64,000 bases of DNA, taken from Bin87 sp034423575 (GTDB taxonomy: Bacteria; Chloroflexota; Dehalococcoidia; Lucifugimonadales; UBA3495). The stretch is from positions 1-64,000 of the forward strand of contig DAOUIF010000022.1 of the NCBI GenBank assembly GCA_034423575.1, read 5' to 3'. The translations under genes were made by a program, and so were the position numbers. Below the pieces are notes generated by a model. It searched no databases and was not told the origin of the DNA. It saw only the letters and a list, made by a program, of their open reading frames with translations. Below, one piece after another: positions 33,592 to 42,088 of this stretch (its first letter is position 1; each line of letters opens with the position of its first letter).

Positions 33592-35694
33592 TCACAACGA
33601 CAGCGAACCCTGCTGGTCCTCATCGTCCCCGGCGTCAGCCGCTGCGTTGATGAGACTGGCGGGGTCGTCCAGCATGGTCAGCAGGGCGCCTTCGTCGAGG
33701 ATGGGGACGCCCAGGCGCTCGGCGCTGGCCAGCTTGCTGCCGGCGGACTCGCCGGCCACCAGCCAGTTGGTCTTGCGGCTGACCGACGAGGTAGTCGCTG
33801 CGCCCAGGGCTTTGACGCGGCCCTCGGCTTCACGGCGAGTCATGGACGAGAGCGTGCCGGTGATCACGAAGGTCTGGCCCTTCCAAGGCTGCGCGGATTC
33901 ATCCACCGGGGCCAGTTCGTGCCAGATCTGGACGCCGGCGTCGCGCAGGCCGGCGATGGTCGCCTGGTTGCTCTCGGTGGCGAAGTAGCTGACGATGCTC
34001 TCGGCGATGCGCGGGCCGATTCCTTCGATCTCGGTGAGCTCGTCGACGGTGGCATCGCCAATCTCGTCAAGGCTGGCGTAGCGGGCGGCGAGCAGTTCGG
34101 CCACCTCGGCGCCAACGTGGAGAATGCCCAGGGCGAAGAGGACACGGGCCAGCGGGCGATGCTTGCTGGTCTCCACGTTGTCGAGGATGCGGGTGGCGAG
34201 CTTTTCGCCCATGCGGTCCAGCTCGGTGAGTTGCTCCATCTTCAACCCGTACACCTGGGACACGTCGGAGACGAGGCCGCGGTCGATCAGGATGCGGCAC
34301 CAGCGTTCACCGAGGCCGTCGATGTCCATGGCGCTGCGGCTGACGAAGTGCTTGAGGGACTCGAAGAACTGAGCGGGGCAGGCCGAGTTGGGGCAACGGT
34401 GCATGGCGTCGCCTTGCTCCTTGACCACGGTGGTTTCACACTCGGGGCAACGCTCGGGCATGCGGAACTCCGGCCCGCGCTCCTCACCGTCGACCGGCAC
34501 GTGGCCCAGCACATGGGGAATGACGTCGCCGGCGCGCTCGATTTCGACCCAGTCGCCGATGCGGATGTCCTTGCGGTGGATGTCCTCCTCGTTGTGCAGG
34601 GAGGCGTGCTGCACGGTTGCGCCGCTGACGACGACGGGTTCCAGGATGGCCTGGGGGTTCAAGCTGCCGGTGCGCCCGACGTTGATGATGATGTCCAGCA
34701 GGCGGGTATTGGCGCGCTCGGCGGGAAACTTGTAGGCGATGGCCCAGCGGGGCTCGCGGCCGGCGAAGCCCAGGGCGTTCTGCTGGGCGAGGCTGTCAAC
34801 CTTGACCACGAGCCCGTCGGCCTCGTAGCCCCAATCGTGCCGCTGATCAAGCATCTGATCGTAATAGTCGCAGACCTCATCTACGGTTTCAAAGATGCGG
34901 TTCGCATCATTGACGCGAAAGCCGTAGGACCGCAACCGCTCCAAGGCCTCCCAGTGCCCAGCCGGCATGGGCGAGTCGCCGGTGAAATTGAGGCTGTAGG
35001 TCCAGATCTGCATGTTGCGGCTGCGGGTTGCCTCCGGATCAAGCTGGCGGATGGTGCCCGCGCCGGTGTTGCGGGGGTTGGCGTAAAGGGGTTCGCCGTT
35101 GCGAGCCCGCTCCTCGTTCATGCGCTGGAAGCTGTCCAGGGGCAGGTAGACCTCGCCGCGCACTTCCACGTCGGACGGGAAGTCTCCACGGAGCGAGCGG
35201 GGGATGCTCTCGACCTCGCGCAGGTTGGGGGAGACATCCTCGCCGGTCTGGCCGTTGCCGCGGGTGGCGCCGAGGACGAAGGCCCCGTCGCGGTAGACCA
35301 GGCGGACGGCGAGGCCGTCGATCTTCAGCTCGGCCACCATGCGGAAGGGCTGACCGTCCAGCAGGTCGGTGACGCGGCGATGCCACGCCTCCAGGTCGTC
35401 CCGGCTGAAGGCGTTGGCGAGGCTCAACATGGGAATGGGATGCTCGACCTGGGGGAAGCGGTCGGAGGCGCTGCCGCCGATGATCTGGGTCGGCGAGCCG
35501 GCGGACCGGAACTCGGGATGGGCGGCCTCCAGGTCGCGCAGTTCCTGCATCAGCGCGTCGTACTGCCCGTCGCTGATGACTGGCGCGTCGTCGTTGTAGT
35601 AACGCTCGTTGTGGAACCAGATCTGATCGCGCAGCCAGCGGGCGCGTTCGGCGGGATCGCCAGGGTCAGGCGACGGGGAAGTAGGAGTGCTCAT
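33592..35694 (-). CDS. ligA: NAD+-dependent DNA ligase LigA
   Basis: A 700-residue bacterial replicative ligase. The adenylated lysine is K124 in ELKIDGLAVRLVY (KxDG motif I). Also visible: the N-terminal Ia domain with RYYNDDAPVISDGQYDALMQ that binds NMN, TRGNGQTGEDVSPNLREV, the zinc finger CPECETTVVKEQGDAMHRC followed by PNSACPAQ (four Cys), helix-hairpin-helix repeats (IEGIGPRIAESIV) and a C-terminal BRCT domain with TFVITGTLSSMTRREAEGRV. All domains are present and length is normal. It seals nicks in replication and repair. The long + strand frame lying over it is an antisense shadow. Confidence 0.97.
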   Translation of the reverse strand: MSTPTSPSPDPGDPAERARWLRDQIWFHNERYYNDDAPVISDGQYDALMQELRDLEAAHPEFRSAGSPTQIIGGSASDRFPQVEHPIPMLSLANAFSRDDLEAWHRRVTDLLDGQPFRMVAELKIDGLAVRLVYRDGAFVLGATRGNGQTGEDVSPNLREVESIPRSLRGDFPSDVEVRGEVYLPLDSFQRMNEERARNGEPLYANPRNTGAGTIRQLDPEATRSRNMQIWTYSLNFTGDSPMPAGHWEALERLRSYGFRVNDANRIFETVDEVCDYYDQMLDQRHDWGYEADGLVVKVDSLAQQNALGFAGREPRWAIAYKFPAERANTRLLDIIINVGRTGSLNPQAILEPVVVSGATVQHASLHNEEDIHRKDIRIGDWVEIERAGDVIPHVLGHVPVDGEERGPEFRMPERCPECETTVVKEQGDAMHRCPNSACPAQFFESLKHFVSRSAMDIDGLGERWCRILIDRGLVSDVSQVYGLKMEQLTELDRMGEKLATRILDNVETSKHRPLARVLFALGILHVGAEVAELLAARYASLDEIGDATVDELTEIEGIGPRIAESIVSYFATESNQATIAGLRDAGVQIWHELAPVDESAQPWKGQTFVITGTLSSMTRREAEGRVKALGAATTSSVSRKTNWLVAGESAGSKLASAERLGVPILDEGALLTMLDDPASLINAAADAGDDEDQQGSLSL

Positions 35695-35758
35695 CCGGAT
35701 CGTCCTGCTGTTGATGCCTGAGTGTTACCGATAGTATAGTCCCGGCAGGTGGGGAAGC

Positions 35759-35894
35759 GTCAGAATCAGGATTTTCAAGATTTGATGATTACCGGGATTG
35801 GAACCGTTCCATAATGGATATCTCCAAATCCTGTTCAATCATAAAATCCCGCAAATGACGTCACCCCGTACATGATACGGGGCCTGCTTCTGAC
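35759..35894. repeat. 110-bp terminal-inverted-repeat element, copy A (interrupted)
   Basis: Starts GTCAGAATCAGGATTTTCA and follows the other copies to AAATCCCGCAAA. There about 27 bases containing the palindrome at 35864-35882 are inserted, after which the right end resumes as CCTGCTTCTGAC. The 302-base space between ligA and the DinB gene is mostly this element. Confidence 0.85.
35864..35882. repeat. Short palindromic element, copy 2 (inside the TIR element)
   Basis: CCCCGTACATGATACGGGG: the same palindrome as 6837-6855 with one base changed in the loop. It splits the right end of TIR element copy A. Confidence 0.8.
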
Positions 35895-35996
35895 AATTAG
35901 CAAAAGCGGGTGCGCATAATGGATCGCGTGCGACCGGCTCCAGACTGTTATCCTAGAGACAGATTATTCGTGACACACAACCAGGAGGCGACCACC

Positions 35997-36527
35997 ATGC
36001 CCGCTGCCGCCGATGGCCTGATTTCGGCCCTGGAAAACAACTTCACCACCGTCGACTTGGCGCTGAGAGACCTGGACGATGACGAATTCGGGCGCATCCC
36101 GGCCGCCGACTGCAACTCGGTGGCGTGGATCCTGTGGCACCTGTCCCGGGTGATCGATTCCTTCATCCACACCCGGCTGCGGGACCTGCCTCAGCTATGG
36201 GACACCAACAACTGGGAGCAGCACTTCGGAATGCCGGAGGGCGGCGAGAACCGCGGCCTGGGCTGGACGCACCAGATGGTGTGCGACTGGCAGCCGCCGT
36301 CCCGCAAGCTGCAGATGGAATACTTCGAGCAGGTCCGTTCCGCGCTGCGCGAATACCTGCCGGGCCTGACGGAAGCGCAGATGCAGCAGGCCAAGATCAT
36401 CCCGCCGGTGTCGGAGCCGCGCACCGTGGCGGCGGCGCTGGGGCAGATGACGTGGGACTGCGTGTCCCACGGGGGACAGATCGCCTTCCTGCGCGGGATG
36501 TACAAGGGGATGGGCTGGCACCGGTAG
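35997..36527 (+). CDS. DinB-like four-helix metal-binding protein
   Basis: 176 residues from the ATG at 35997, which follows AGGAGG by 9 bases. Helix 2 has SVAWILWHLSRVIDSFIH with the first metal His, and the last helix has WDCVSHGGQIAFLRGMYKGM with the H-x2-Q pattern of the DinB/YfiT (DinB_2) superfamily. These proteins use three His to bind a divalent metal and often act as thiol transferases for mycothiol or bacillithiol, but many have no known partner. Length is typical. The gene is convergent with dtd. Confidence 0.85.
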   Translation: MPAAADGLISALENNFTTVDLALRDLDDDEFGRIPAADCNSVAWILWHLSRVIDSFIHTRLRDLPQLWDTNNWEQHFGMPEGGENRGLGWTHQMVCDWQPPSRKLQMEYFEQVRSALREYLPGLTEAQMQQAKIIPPVSEPRTVAAALGQMTWDCVSHGGQIAFLRGMYKGMGWHR

Positions 36528-36553
36528 GCCAGCGCCCGTGATGAGCCTGGTGA

Positions 36554-37018
36554 CTACCCCCGGCGCAGGCGCCCGCGATCGGCGCTGTCGACCATGATGG
36601 TGACCGGGCCGTCGTTCTGCAGGCTGACTTGCATGTAGGCCTGGAACTCGCCGGTGGCGACGGTGAGGCCGGTTTCGCGAAATATTTCCACTGCCCGTTC
36701 GTAGAGCCGGTTGGCCGTTTCGGGGTCGGCGGCGGCAGTGAAGTCGGGACGCCGGCCGCGACGGGTATCGGCGTGCAGGGTGAACTGGGACACCACCAGC
36801 AGCTCGCCGCCCGCGTCCAGGGCTGACAGGTTGAAGCGGCCCTGATAGTCGGCGAAGATGCGCAGGTTGACGATCTTGTCCACCAGGTAGCGGGCGTCGG
36901 GCTCGTCGTCGCCCTCCGCGACGCCCAGGAGCACGACGAGTCCGGCGCCGATGCGTCCGACCTCAGCGTCGTCAATGGTGACGGACGCGGAGGTTACCCG
37001 CTGTATCAGGGCGCGCAT
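36554..37018 (-). CDS. dtd: D-aminoacyl-tRNA deacylase
   Basis: 154 residues from the ATG at 37018 (MRALIQRVTSASVTIDD, the standard start); the 57 upstream codons are not part of the protein. The Dtd core motif SQFTLHADTRRGRRPDF (about 80-96) and the cis-Pro motif NDGPVTIMVDS (about 138-148, family NxGPVT) are present. The enzyme removes D-amino acids, and glycine from tRNA-Ala, in the cytoplasm. It lies between DinB and the FmdB zinc-ribbon gene. Confidence 0.95.
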   Translation of the reverse strand: MRALIQRVTSASVTIDDAEVGRIGAGLVVLLGVAEGDDEPDARYLVDKIVNLRIFADYQGRFNLSALDAGGELLVVSQFTLHADTRRGRRPDFTAAADPETANRLYERAVEIFRETGLTVATGEFQAYMQVSLQNDGPVTIMVDSADRGRLRRG

Positions 37019-37100
37019 GGGCGTGGGTGAAGCGTTCCGGACAATGGAAAGGCCGCACCCTGGAGCGCGGCCGGTTTCGTCGTATGAGCGATGAGATCGA

Positions 37101-37439
37101 TCAGGCGGAATCGCCAGCGGCTGCCCCGGCCGGAGCGGGTGCGTCTGATGAGGACGAAGAGCCGGAGTCGCCGGAGGAACTGTCGCCACCGCTGCTGCCG
37201 TTGGAGGAAGTGGATGCGGAGGTCGATTCCTTGGCCTCTTCCTTTTCCACGGGGCGCTTGGGCCGTCCGTAGTCGGTGGTGTAGAAGCCGCTACCCTTGT
37301 AGATCACCGGCACGGCGTGGAATACCCTCTGGCCGGCGCCGCCGCACAATGGGCACTCTCCCTGTCCAGCCTCGCTGAATTTCTGGACCAACTCGAACTC
37401 GTTTGAGCACTCCGTACAGCGATAATCGTAGCGCGGCAA
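37101..37439 (-). CDS. FmdB-family zinc-ribbon protein
   Basis: 112 residues starting at TTG 37439, set by AGGAGG at 37451-37446 and by the family start [M]PRYDYRCTECSNEFELVQKF. The zinc ribbon has C-x2-C (YRCTECS) and C-x2-C (GECPLCGGAG). The chain then continues GSGFYTTDYGRPKRPVEK, as usual, and ends in a long Ser/Gly/Asp-rich low-complexity tail (about 65-112). FmdB proteins are small putative regulators with no firm function. It is on the same strand as dtd and rpsU. Confidence 0.9.
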   Translation of the reverse strand: MPRYDYRCTECSNEFELVQKFSEAGQGECPLCGGAGQRVFHAVPVIYKGSGFYTTDYGRPKRPVEKEEAKESTSASTSSNGSSGGDSSSGDSGSSSSSDAPAPAGAAAGDSA

Positions 37440-37583
37440 ACCTGCCCTCCTTGATATGACGAACGCCGGCGGGCCCACTGACGCCCCGGCCGGCCGATCA
37501 CGTTGTTAGCGCGGGCGGAGTCTAGCACTGCGCCCGCAAGCGGTCAATTTGCGGAGGCCGTCTCAGCGCCGGCCCTAAGTGGC

Positions 37584-37769
37584 CTACCGCCGCTGCCGTC
37601 GGCGCCGGCGTGCCGCCCGCTGGGCCGCCAGGCGCTCCTTCTGCGCCTTGGACCGGAAGAACCGCCGGTCCTTAAGTTCGCGCAGGATGCCGGCGTGTTG
37701 CACCGACGCCCGGAATCGATTCACCAGGCTTTCTGGGGTTTCGCCATCTCGCGGCGTTACGTAAGCCAT
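37584..37769 (-). CDS. rpsU: Ribosomal protein bS21
   Basis: 61 residues from ATG 37769: MAYVTPRDGETPESLVNRFR, then SVQHAGILRELKDRRFF and a poly-basic tail. This matches bS21 (E-x2-E-x-L-x-R-F-R...G-x2-E-x-R-x5-K-x3-R). It binds the small subunit near the anti-Shine-Dalgarno sequence and aids initiation. GGGAG lies 8 bases upstream. The 20 codons upstream in the same frame are untranslated leader. Confidence 0.95.
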   Translation of the reverse strand: MAYVTPRDGETPESLVNRFRASVQHAGILRELKDRRFFRSKAQKERLAAQRAARRRRRQRR

Positions 37770-37860
37770 GCAATGCTCCCGATTACGTGTTTTCAGGTAC
37801 TTCCAAGTAGGGCCGACTATAACACGCACGTGCGGAACGCCGCAAACGGGGACGAATGCT

Positions 37861-37980
37861 CACGCGTACCCAGTTTGTCATCGCGAGGAGCATAGCGACG
37901 TGGCGATCTCGTTGCCTGAGCGATGCCTGAGCGATGGCTCCTTCGGCAACGAGATTGCCGCGCTGCGCTCGCAATGACAG
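37861..37980. repeat. Dispersed TCATTGCGAG-type inverted repeat, copy 6
   Basis: CACGCGTACCCAGTTTGTCA then TCGCGAGGAGCATAGCGACG at the left, GAGATTGCCGCGCTGCGCTC then GCAATGACAG at the right. It contains an internal tandem GCCTGAGCGAT duplication near 37915-37935. It occupies much of the 297 bases between rpsU and the next gene. Confidence 0.8.
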
Positions 37981-38066
37981 GTTCAAGTGCGTAAGTCCTA
38001 TGACAGTTTGGAGAGAGTGGGTACGCATGAGAGCGGGAGGACTTGGATCGACGCGTTGGGTCGTGG

Positions 38067-38627
38067 TCAGCGGATGCGACAGCAATTGCAGTCGAGGGGG
38101 TGGTTCTCGGTTCCGGGAGGGACGTAGAGGCCCAGGGCACGACGGTATTCGCCCATGGTGGTGATCGGCTTTGGCTGGGGTTCGGTCCGGAGGGCGGAGG
38201 GGTCGGCTTCCCAAAGGTCCAAGTAGTCCTGGACGCTCAGCGGGTTGGGGTCCAGCGTCATTGCCCGCTCCACGGCCTGATGCAGACGCACGGCGCGACG
38301 ACGAGCGCGGCGCAACAGTCTGCGGAGGGCGGCGACATCTTCGTTGGCGTCAGCAAGCAGGCGGGGCAGGCGGTACAACTGCCGGAACGCGCGCAGGTGT
38401 CGATAGTCCATGAGGCCGTCGCACACCAGAGCGACCAGCACCGTGGTCAAGCGGCGCCAACTGTAGTGGCTGCGATGCCAGTGGACGGCCGCGGCGGTGG
38501 CGGCATGGGTGGCCGCGCGGTGAATGGCGCGGGCTGCCCGGTCATAGTCGCCGGCACGGACGTCGCGGGTGACGAAGCCCAGGTACAGTTGGCTGCGGTC
38601 CAGGTGATGGTCGGCGTTCAAGGGCAC
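38067..38627 (-). CDS. HEPN-like helical protein of unknown function
   Basis: 186 residues, almost all helical. The N-terminal segment RDVRAGDYDRAARAIHRAAT followed by AATAAAVHWHR has the G-D-x2-x-A-A-x-A-x-x-A-A spacing of PaREP1/HEPN-type domains. It continues with LTTVLVALVCDGLMDYRHLR and Arg-rich helices. A C-terminal extension (EADPSALRTEPQPKPITTMG) ends with CNCCRIR. The same G-D-...-A-A pattern occurs in the protein at 54382. No partner gene is adjacent. HEPN proteins are often RNases of toxin or defence systems, but the R-x4-6-H motif is not certain here. A good - strand promoter lies 350 bases upstream. Confidence 0.55.
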   Translation of the reverse strand: MPLNADHHLDRSQLYLGFVTRDVRAGDYDRAARAIHRAATHAATAAAVHWHRSHYSWRRLTTVLVALVCDGLMDYRHLRAFRQLYRLPRLLADANEDVAALRRLLRRARRRAVRLHQAVERAMTLDPNPLSVQDYLDLWEADPSALRTEPQPKPITTMGEYRRALGLYVPPGTENHPLDCNCCRIR

Positions 38628-39310
38628 CGGCTCCTATGATGGTGGCTGAGTTCTTTATTGGTTGATGGTTTTCTCGCTTTCTGGTCGTTGCGGTTGTTGG
38701 TTGGTTGGTACAGCGCTGCCAGAGGATTTCAGGGTCGGTGTCAGCCCCACGGCCGGGGTTACGCAAGGAATTTTTGCCCACTGAAACCGTTGACGACGCT
38801 GGGGTCGTGCAGAACGCAGCGAGTGGACTGTCGCTGTGTCGCCGGGATGACCACGCCGCTGAGAAACGGGCGGACGACGGTCGCTCGGGACAGGGATTTG
38901 CGATTTTGATGCTGACGGGGTGGCCGCGAACGACCCGCGGGACCTCTGGCGATGGCTGATAATTCACGTGACGGGTACAGTATAAGAACTTTTGTTTGGG
39001 GTTGTCAAGGACGGGTTGGTCGAGGCGATTTCGCTACTGCGCATCTATGGCATCCATTCGCGAAATCGGTCAAAGGCGTTGTCGATTTCGTTCCACTTAG
39101 CCGGGACTCGACGAACATGAGGAGACAACCGTGCCACTAGATAGAACTGCCTGCGGTGAGCCGGAGTCGGGAAGCTGTCCGGATCTGCAGACCAGCCACC
39201 AGTCCGCCAAGCGCCGCACTCGACGTGCACAGACGCGTAACTGCGGATGCAGATCGGACGGAGCTAACTGGAGAAGCGAAGGCCAAGGAGATAACAATAC
39301 GGGCAACAGG
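38628..39310. other. Gene-poor region with a long leader
   Basis: No convincing gene in 683 bases. A GTG-initiated - strand frame (38967 down to 38542) starts five bases after the probable transcription start of the promoter at 38979-39008, but its composition and amino acids look non-coding, so I take the region as an untranslated leader or a non-coding RNA. The stretch 39010-39310 shows nothing I can name. Confidence 0.4.
38979..39008 (-). promoter_or_regulatory. Sigma70-type promoter, - strand
   Basis: On the - strand TTGACA (39008-39003), an 18-base spacer and TATACT (38984-38979). It would drive leftward transcription towards the HEPN-like gene at 38067-38627, leaving a leader of about 345 bases. 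Confidence 0.6.
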
Positions 39311-39949
39311 CTACTGCTCTTCGTAGACCCTTTGCAGACTGGCGTCGTGCCAAACGATTTTGGCGTTTTCCCGCAGGCGACGATAGAACGAATCAAGCGT
39401 AGCGTCCGCCTCGTCAGTGCCGAACTGCTTCAGACCCATTTCTTCCGTTAGCAAAGCATCCAATCTGTCTCGTTCTAAATCCCTTCGGAAAATTGGCCGA
39501 GCCAACTTCCAGTACGTCCCTTCGTGAGGATCTAACCCAAGCTCCAAAATAGCCGCGCGACAGAAGGATCCAGACCCACCTAGGCACTTGGCTCTTTGCA
39601 CCTGCACGTAGGCCTCAACCTCCTGTTCCGACACCACCGCGTCGAAGCGGTACAACTCCTGGCGCACTAAGGCGTCTGAGATCACAAGATCAACGGCTTG
39701 CGAAGCTGTATGAGTTACACCCAAGTGCCCGTAGCTGACCATCATCTGATCGATTTCCGTACAGGTGACTGCCTCACCGTTCAACGTGACCGCCGGAGCA
39801 TCCTCGCGACCCCAAAACGCGACCTCGTGGCACAGGAAATCAGGTTCGCGCGTGTTCCACATGGCCACTACCAAGACCGCCGTTGCAGCAAACAAACAGC
39901 CGGAGCCTATAAGCAGCAGCCGAGCCCTTTTTCTCAGAACAGTGAACAT
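39311..39949 (-). CDS. Membrane-anchored SurA-N-like protein
   Basis: 212 residues. A basic N-terminus and one helix (LLLIGSGCLFAATAVLVVAM, about 12-31) anchor it in the membrane. The outside part has PAVTLNGEAVTCTEIDQMM, then LVISDALVRQELYRFDAVV and SEQEVEAYVQVQRAKC, which is the pattern of the SurA N-terminal chaperone domain. No parvulin (PPIase) domain follows. Two Cys pairs (CHE...CTE; CLGGSGSFC) could form disulfides. It is 95 bases downstream of the secreted S1 peptidase on the same strand, so a dedicated folding or export partner for that enzyme is plausible. The locus is less GC-rich than its surroundings. Confidence 0.65.
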   Translation of the reverse strand: MFTVLRKRARLLLIGSGCLFAATAVLVVAMWNTREPDFLCHEVAFWGREDAPAVTLNGEAVTCTEIDQMMVSYGHLGVTHTASQAVDLVISDALVRQELYRFDAVVSEQEVEAYVQVQRAKCLGGSGSFCRAAILELGLDPHEGTYWKLARPIFRRDLERDRLDALLTEEMGLKQFGTDEADATLDSFYRRLRENAKIVWHDASLQRVYEEQ

Positions 39950-40044
39950 CAGAGCGTCACAACATAGATTGACGGCGTGATATTTGCCACGCCGTCCTTA
40001 TACGCCCTCCATGCCGAACTGGAAAGCGTACCGCCAAACACGTT

Positions 40045-41415
40045 TCAGCAGCCAGACGTGCAGGATTTCCAACTGTCGCGCGGACCGAGTTCATTGTAAA
40101 TGTGACCAAGGGTTGAGAAGTAGAACACGTCGTCCTCATCGAGGTCCCCGGCGAACAGCATACCGACCAGCTCTACATTGCTGTCGCTGGTGATTTTGAA
40201 CACCGGTGCACCGCTGTCGCCAGCACTGGGCCCACCGCCTTCTGTCACCCGTGCCCGACCTACGCAGATGACACGAATGACGTCATTAACGACTTCCTTG
40301 AACGTGCAGGTGTCCAGCACCTTGGCCTTCTGCCAGCCTTCTGAACGACCGACGTAATAGATGACATCGTTCTGAAAAAAGCCGCCGCTGTCACTTGTAA
40401 CGCTGAACGTTGTACCAGCCGGAGATACTTTGGTCTTACCAATCTTGGTCGGCTTGGCTATCTTGCCACGATGTATGCCTCCGTCGGTCATCTGCACGAA
40501 AGCAGCATCTGAGTACCTGCAGACGTAACCCTCCGCACACTGGTCCAACGGGTCATCAATGTGGGTCAATTGAGGATCGGTGAGTTCCCTGCCAACTTCG
40601 TTGCTGCCGTTGCGCGGAAAGTTCGGCTGGTGGATCACGGTATTCATCTCCCCACCAATAGGGATACCGGAGATGTTCGTCGTGCAGTGCGATGGTACGA
40701 CCAACCCATTGGTGCTACCCCGCTGGGTCGTGAAACCGACGGTGCATTTCACCCAGTTGTAGCGCCACTGATATTGAATGCCGCCCACCACGCCACGCCA
40801 CCTAGATTTCACGTTGTCCTTATCCCCAAGCAGCACGGGATTGGAAATCACCAAGTTCACCGCAGTAGCGGGCACCTCAAGTTCATCAACAACCTCACGA
40901 GCGCTGGAAATCTCCGCACTGGTACGAAATCCGAACCTGATTCGATTTTCACTCTCCAGAACTGCACCGGAGGAAGGTGCAACGCCTTCCTCCACCAACG
41001 CCGCGTCAAGCGCGTGAAACCAGCCCAGTAGCTGGTCGAACGAATGGCTCCCCTGAACAGTCGTGATACTCGAGACAGACTGATCCCCTGCATATGCTTC
41101 GTTGAATGCAGACCGAGCAGCACTGGTCTTGCTAGGGTCTGTCATGTAGACGTACACCCGACTCGGGTCGTCCTCATCGAAGTAAAAACCACCAAACCCA
41201 CCTTGGTGATCTTTGGCAATGCGAGCCAAGTGTTGGTCAGGCCCGAACATATTCCCGTCCTCGTCAAACAGTCTCTGCACCGCATCCTCACGCGACCCGC
41301 CATCGTCTTCGGCTGGCGGCGGGTCGGGAGAATCCTGTGCCAAAACAACCGACACCGTAAGTATGCCTACCAGCAACACCAAAGCAACGACTGGTAGCCC
41401 GAGTTTTCTAGCCAT
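40045..41415 (-). CDS. Secreted chymotrypsin-fold (S1) serine peptidase
   Basis: 456 residues from ATG 41415, with GGGAG 9 bases upstream; the 34 codons before it overlap a leader hairpin. Signal peptide MARKLGLPVVALVLLVGI to about residue 26, then an acidic pro-region (about 27-200) with VYVYMTDPSKTSAARSAFNE. The catalytic triad is visible: H243 in GLVVPSHCTTN, D303 in CRYSDAAFVQM and S401 in GPSAGDSGAPVF. Cysteines at 224/244, 293/299 and 370/384 are placed for disulfides. The fold and pro-region resemble alpha-lytic-protease-like S1 enzymes of Actinobacteria and Chloroflexota. It is probably an extracellular nutritional peptidase, followed by a SurA-N-like gene. Confidence 0.85.
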   Translation of the reverse strand: MARKLGLPVVALVLLVGILTVSVVLAQDSPDPPPAEDDGGSREDAVQRLFDEDGNMFGPDQHLARIAKDHQGGFGGFYFDEDDPSRVYVYMTDPSKTSAARSAFNEAYAGDQSVSSITTVQGSHSFDQLLGWFHALDAALVEEGVAPSSGAVLESENRIRFGFRTSAEISSAREVVDELEVPATAVNLVISNPVLLGDKDNVKSRWRGVVGGIQYQWRYNWVKCTVGFTTQRGSTNGLVVPSHCTTNISGIPIGGEMNTVIHQPNFPRNGSNEVGRELTDPQLTHIDDPLDQCAEGYVCRYSDAAFVQMTDGGIHRGKIAKPTKIGKTKVSPAGTTFSVTSDSGGFFQNDVIYYVGRSEGWQKAKVLDTCTFKEVVNDVIRVICVGRARVTEGGGPSAGDSGAPVFKITSDSNVELVGMLFAGDLDEDDVFYFSTLGHIYNELGPRDSWKSCTSGC

Positions 41416-41482
41416 ATTGATCATCTCCCGTTTTGTCGGTTTCGAGGACTTGTCGAATGCCCTCATTCTCGAATTACCAACA

Positions 41483-41542
41483 CAAAAAGCCCCGCCGCTG
41501 GCGACGGGGCTGGACAAGCAGAAGGCACAGGGCTACTATTGA
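41483..41542 (-). repeat. Leader hairpin element, copy 2 (terminator-like on - strand)
   Basis: Matches 2644-2704. On the - strand AGCCCCG (41511-41505) pairs with CGGGGCT (41494-41488), followed by five U. It lies about 70 bases upstream of the S1 peptidase start. The conserved part continues beyond the hairpin to a shared TCAATRGTAGCCC. Confidence 0.6.
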
Positions 41543-42088
41543 GCCCAGATGGCGGACCACCATTCCCCATCGACCACGGCCTCGGTCTTACCCACCGGGG
41601 CCGTTCTGTTGGCCTGCGCAGTCTATGAGCCGAGCAACGCAGAGTCAAGCAAAGCGGAATCGCCATGTCTGCTACATTGAGTTGCAGAACATTTCAAATA
41701 AGCGGCAACAGATGACGCTATCGTGCCATTTGCACAGAAAAATAAACCGAATTGGGCCCTGATACAACGATGTACAAGTCTTGGCCAATTTCCCAATTTC
41801 ATACAGGAACGCCATCATCAAAAGACCCCAACCGGCCTGGCAACGACTGACCTATGCGCCGGATTGAGACCGATGATAGCCAAGTTCACAACCAGATTGG
41901 CTGTGCCAAGAGACAATCTCGGCTTTTGCCGTGGCGGCCAGGAGTATAAAAGCACAACCCTACTTGGGCTGCGCTCAAGTAGGGTCATACGGCAATTCAT
42001 ACACTATCAGCCCCATATGCCAAGTATTCATATATTGCGGGAGACCGCCCCAGAGCATGTCTCCCGCTGTACTTCCACTGGTGAAGAG
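41543..42088. other. Less GC-rich intergenic region with a hairpin
   Basis: No gene that I can support. A 27-codon - strand tail near 41540-41620 (APVGKTEAVVDGEWWSAIWA) ends in a stop and may be the end of a lost gene. At 41959-41985 CCCTACTTG and CAAGTAGGG form a perfect 9-bp hairpin without a U-run. Confidence 0.4.

Noticed and set aside
33919..35721. 600-codon + strand frame
   Set aside because: It lies exactly over ligA on the other strand, has low-complexity Gly/Ala/Val composition and no motif; an antisense shadow of a GC-rich gene.
41959..41985. 9-bp hairpin as a terminator
   Set aside because: Perfect stem but no U-run on either strand and no gene ending next to it.
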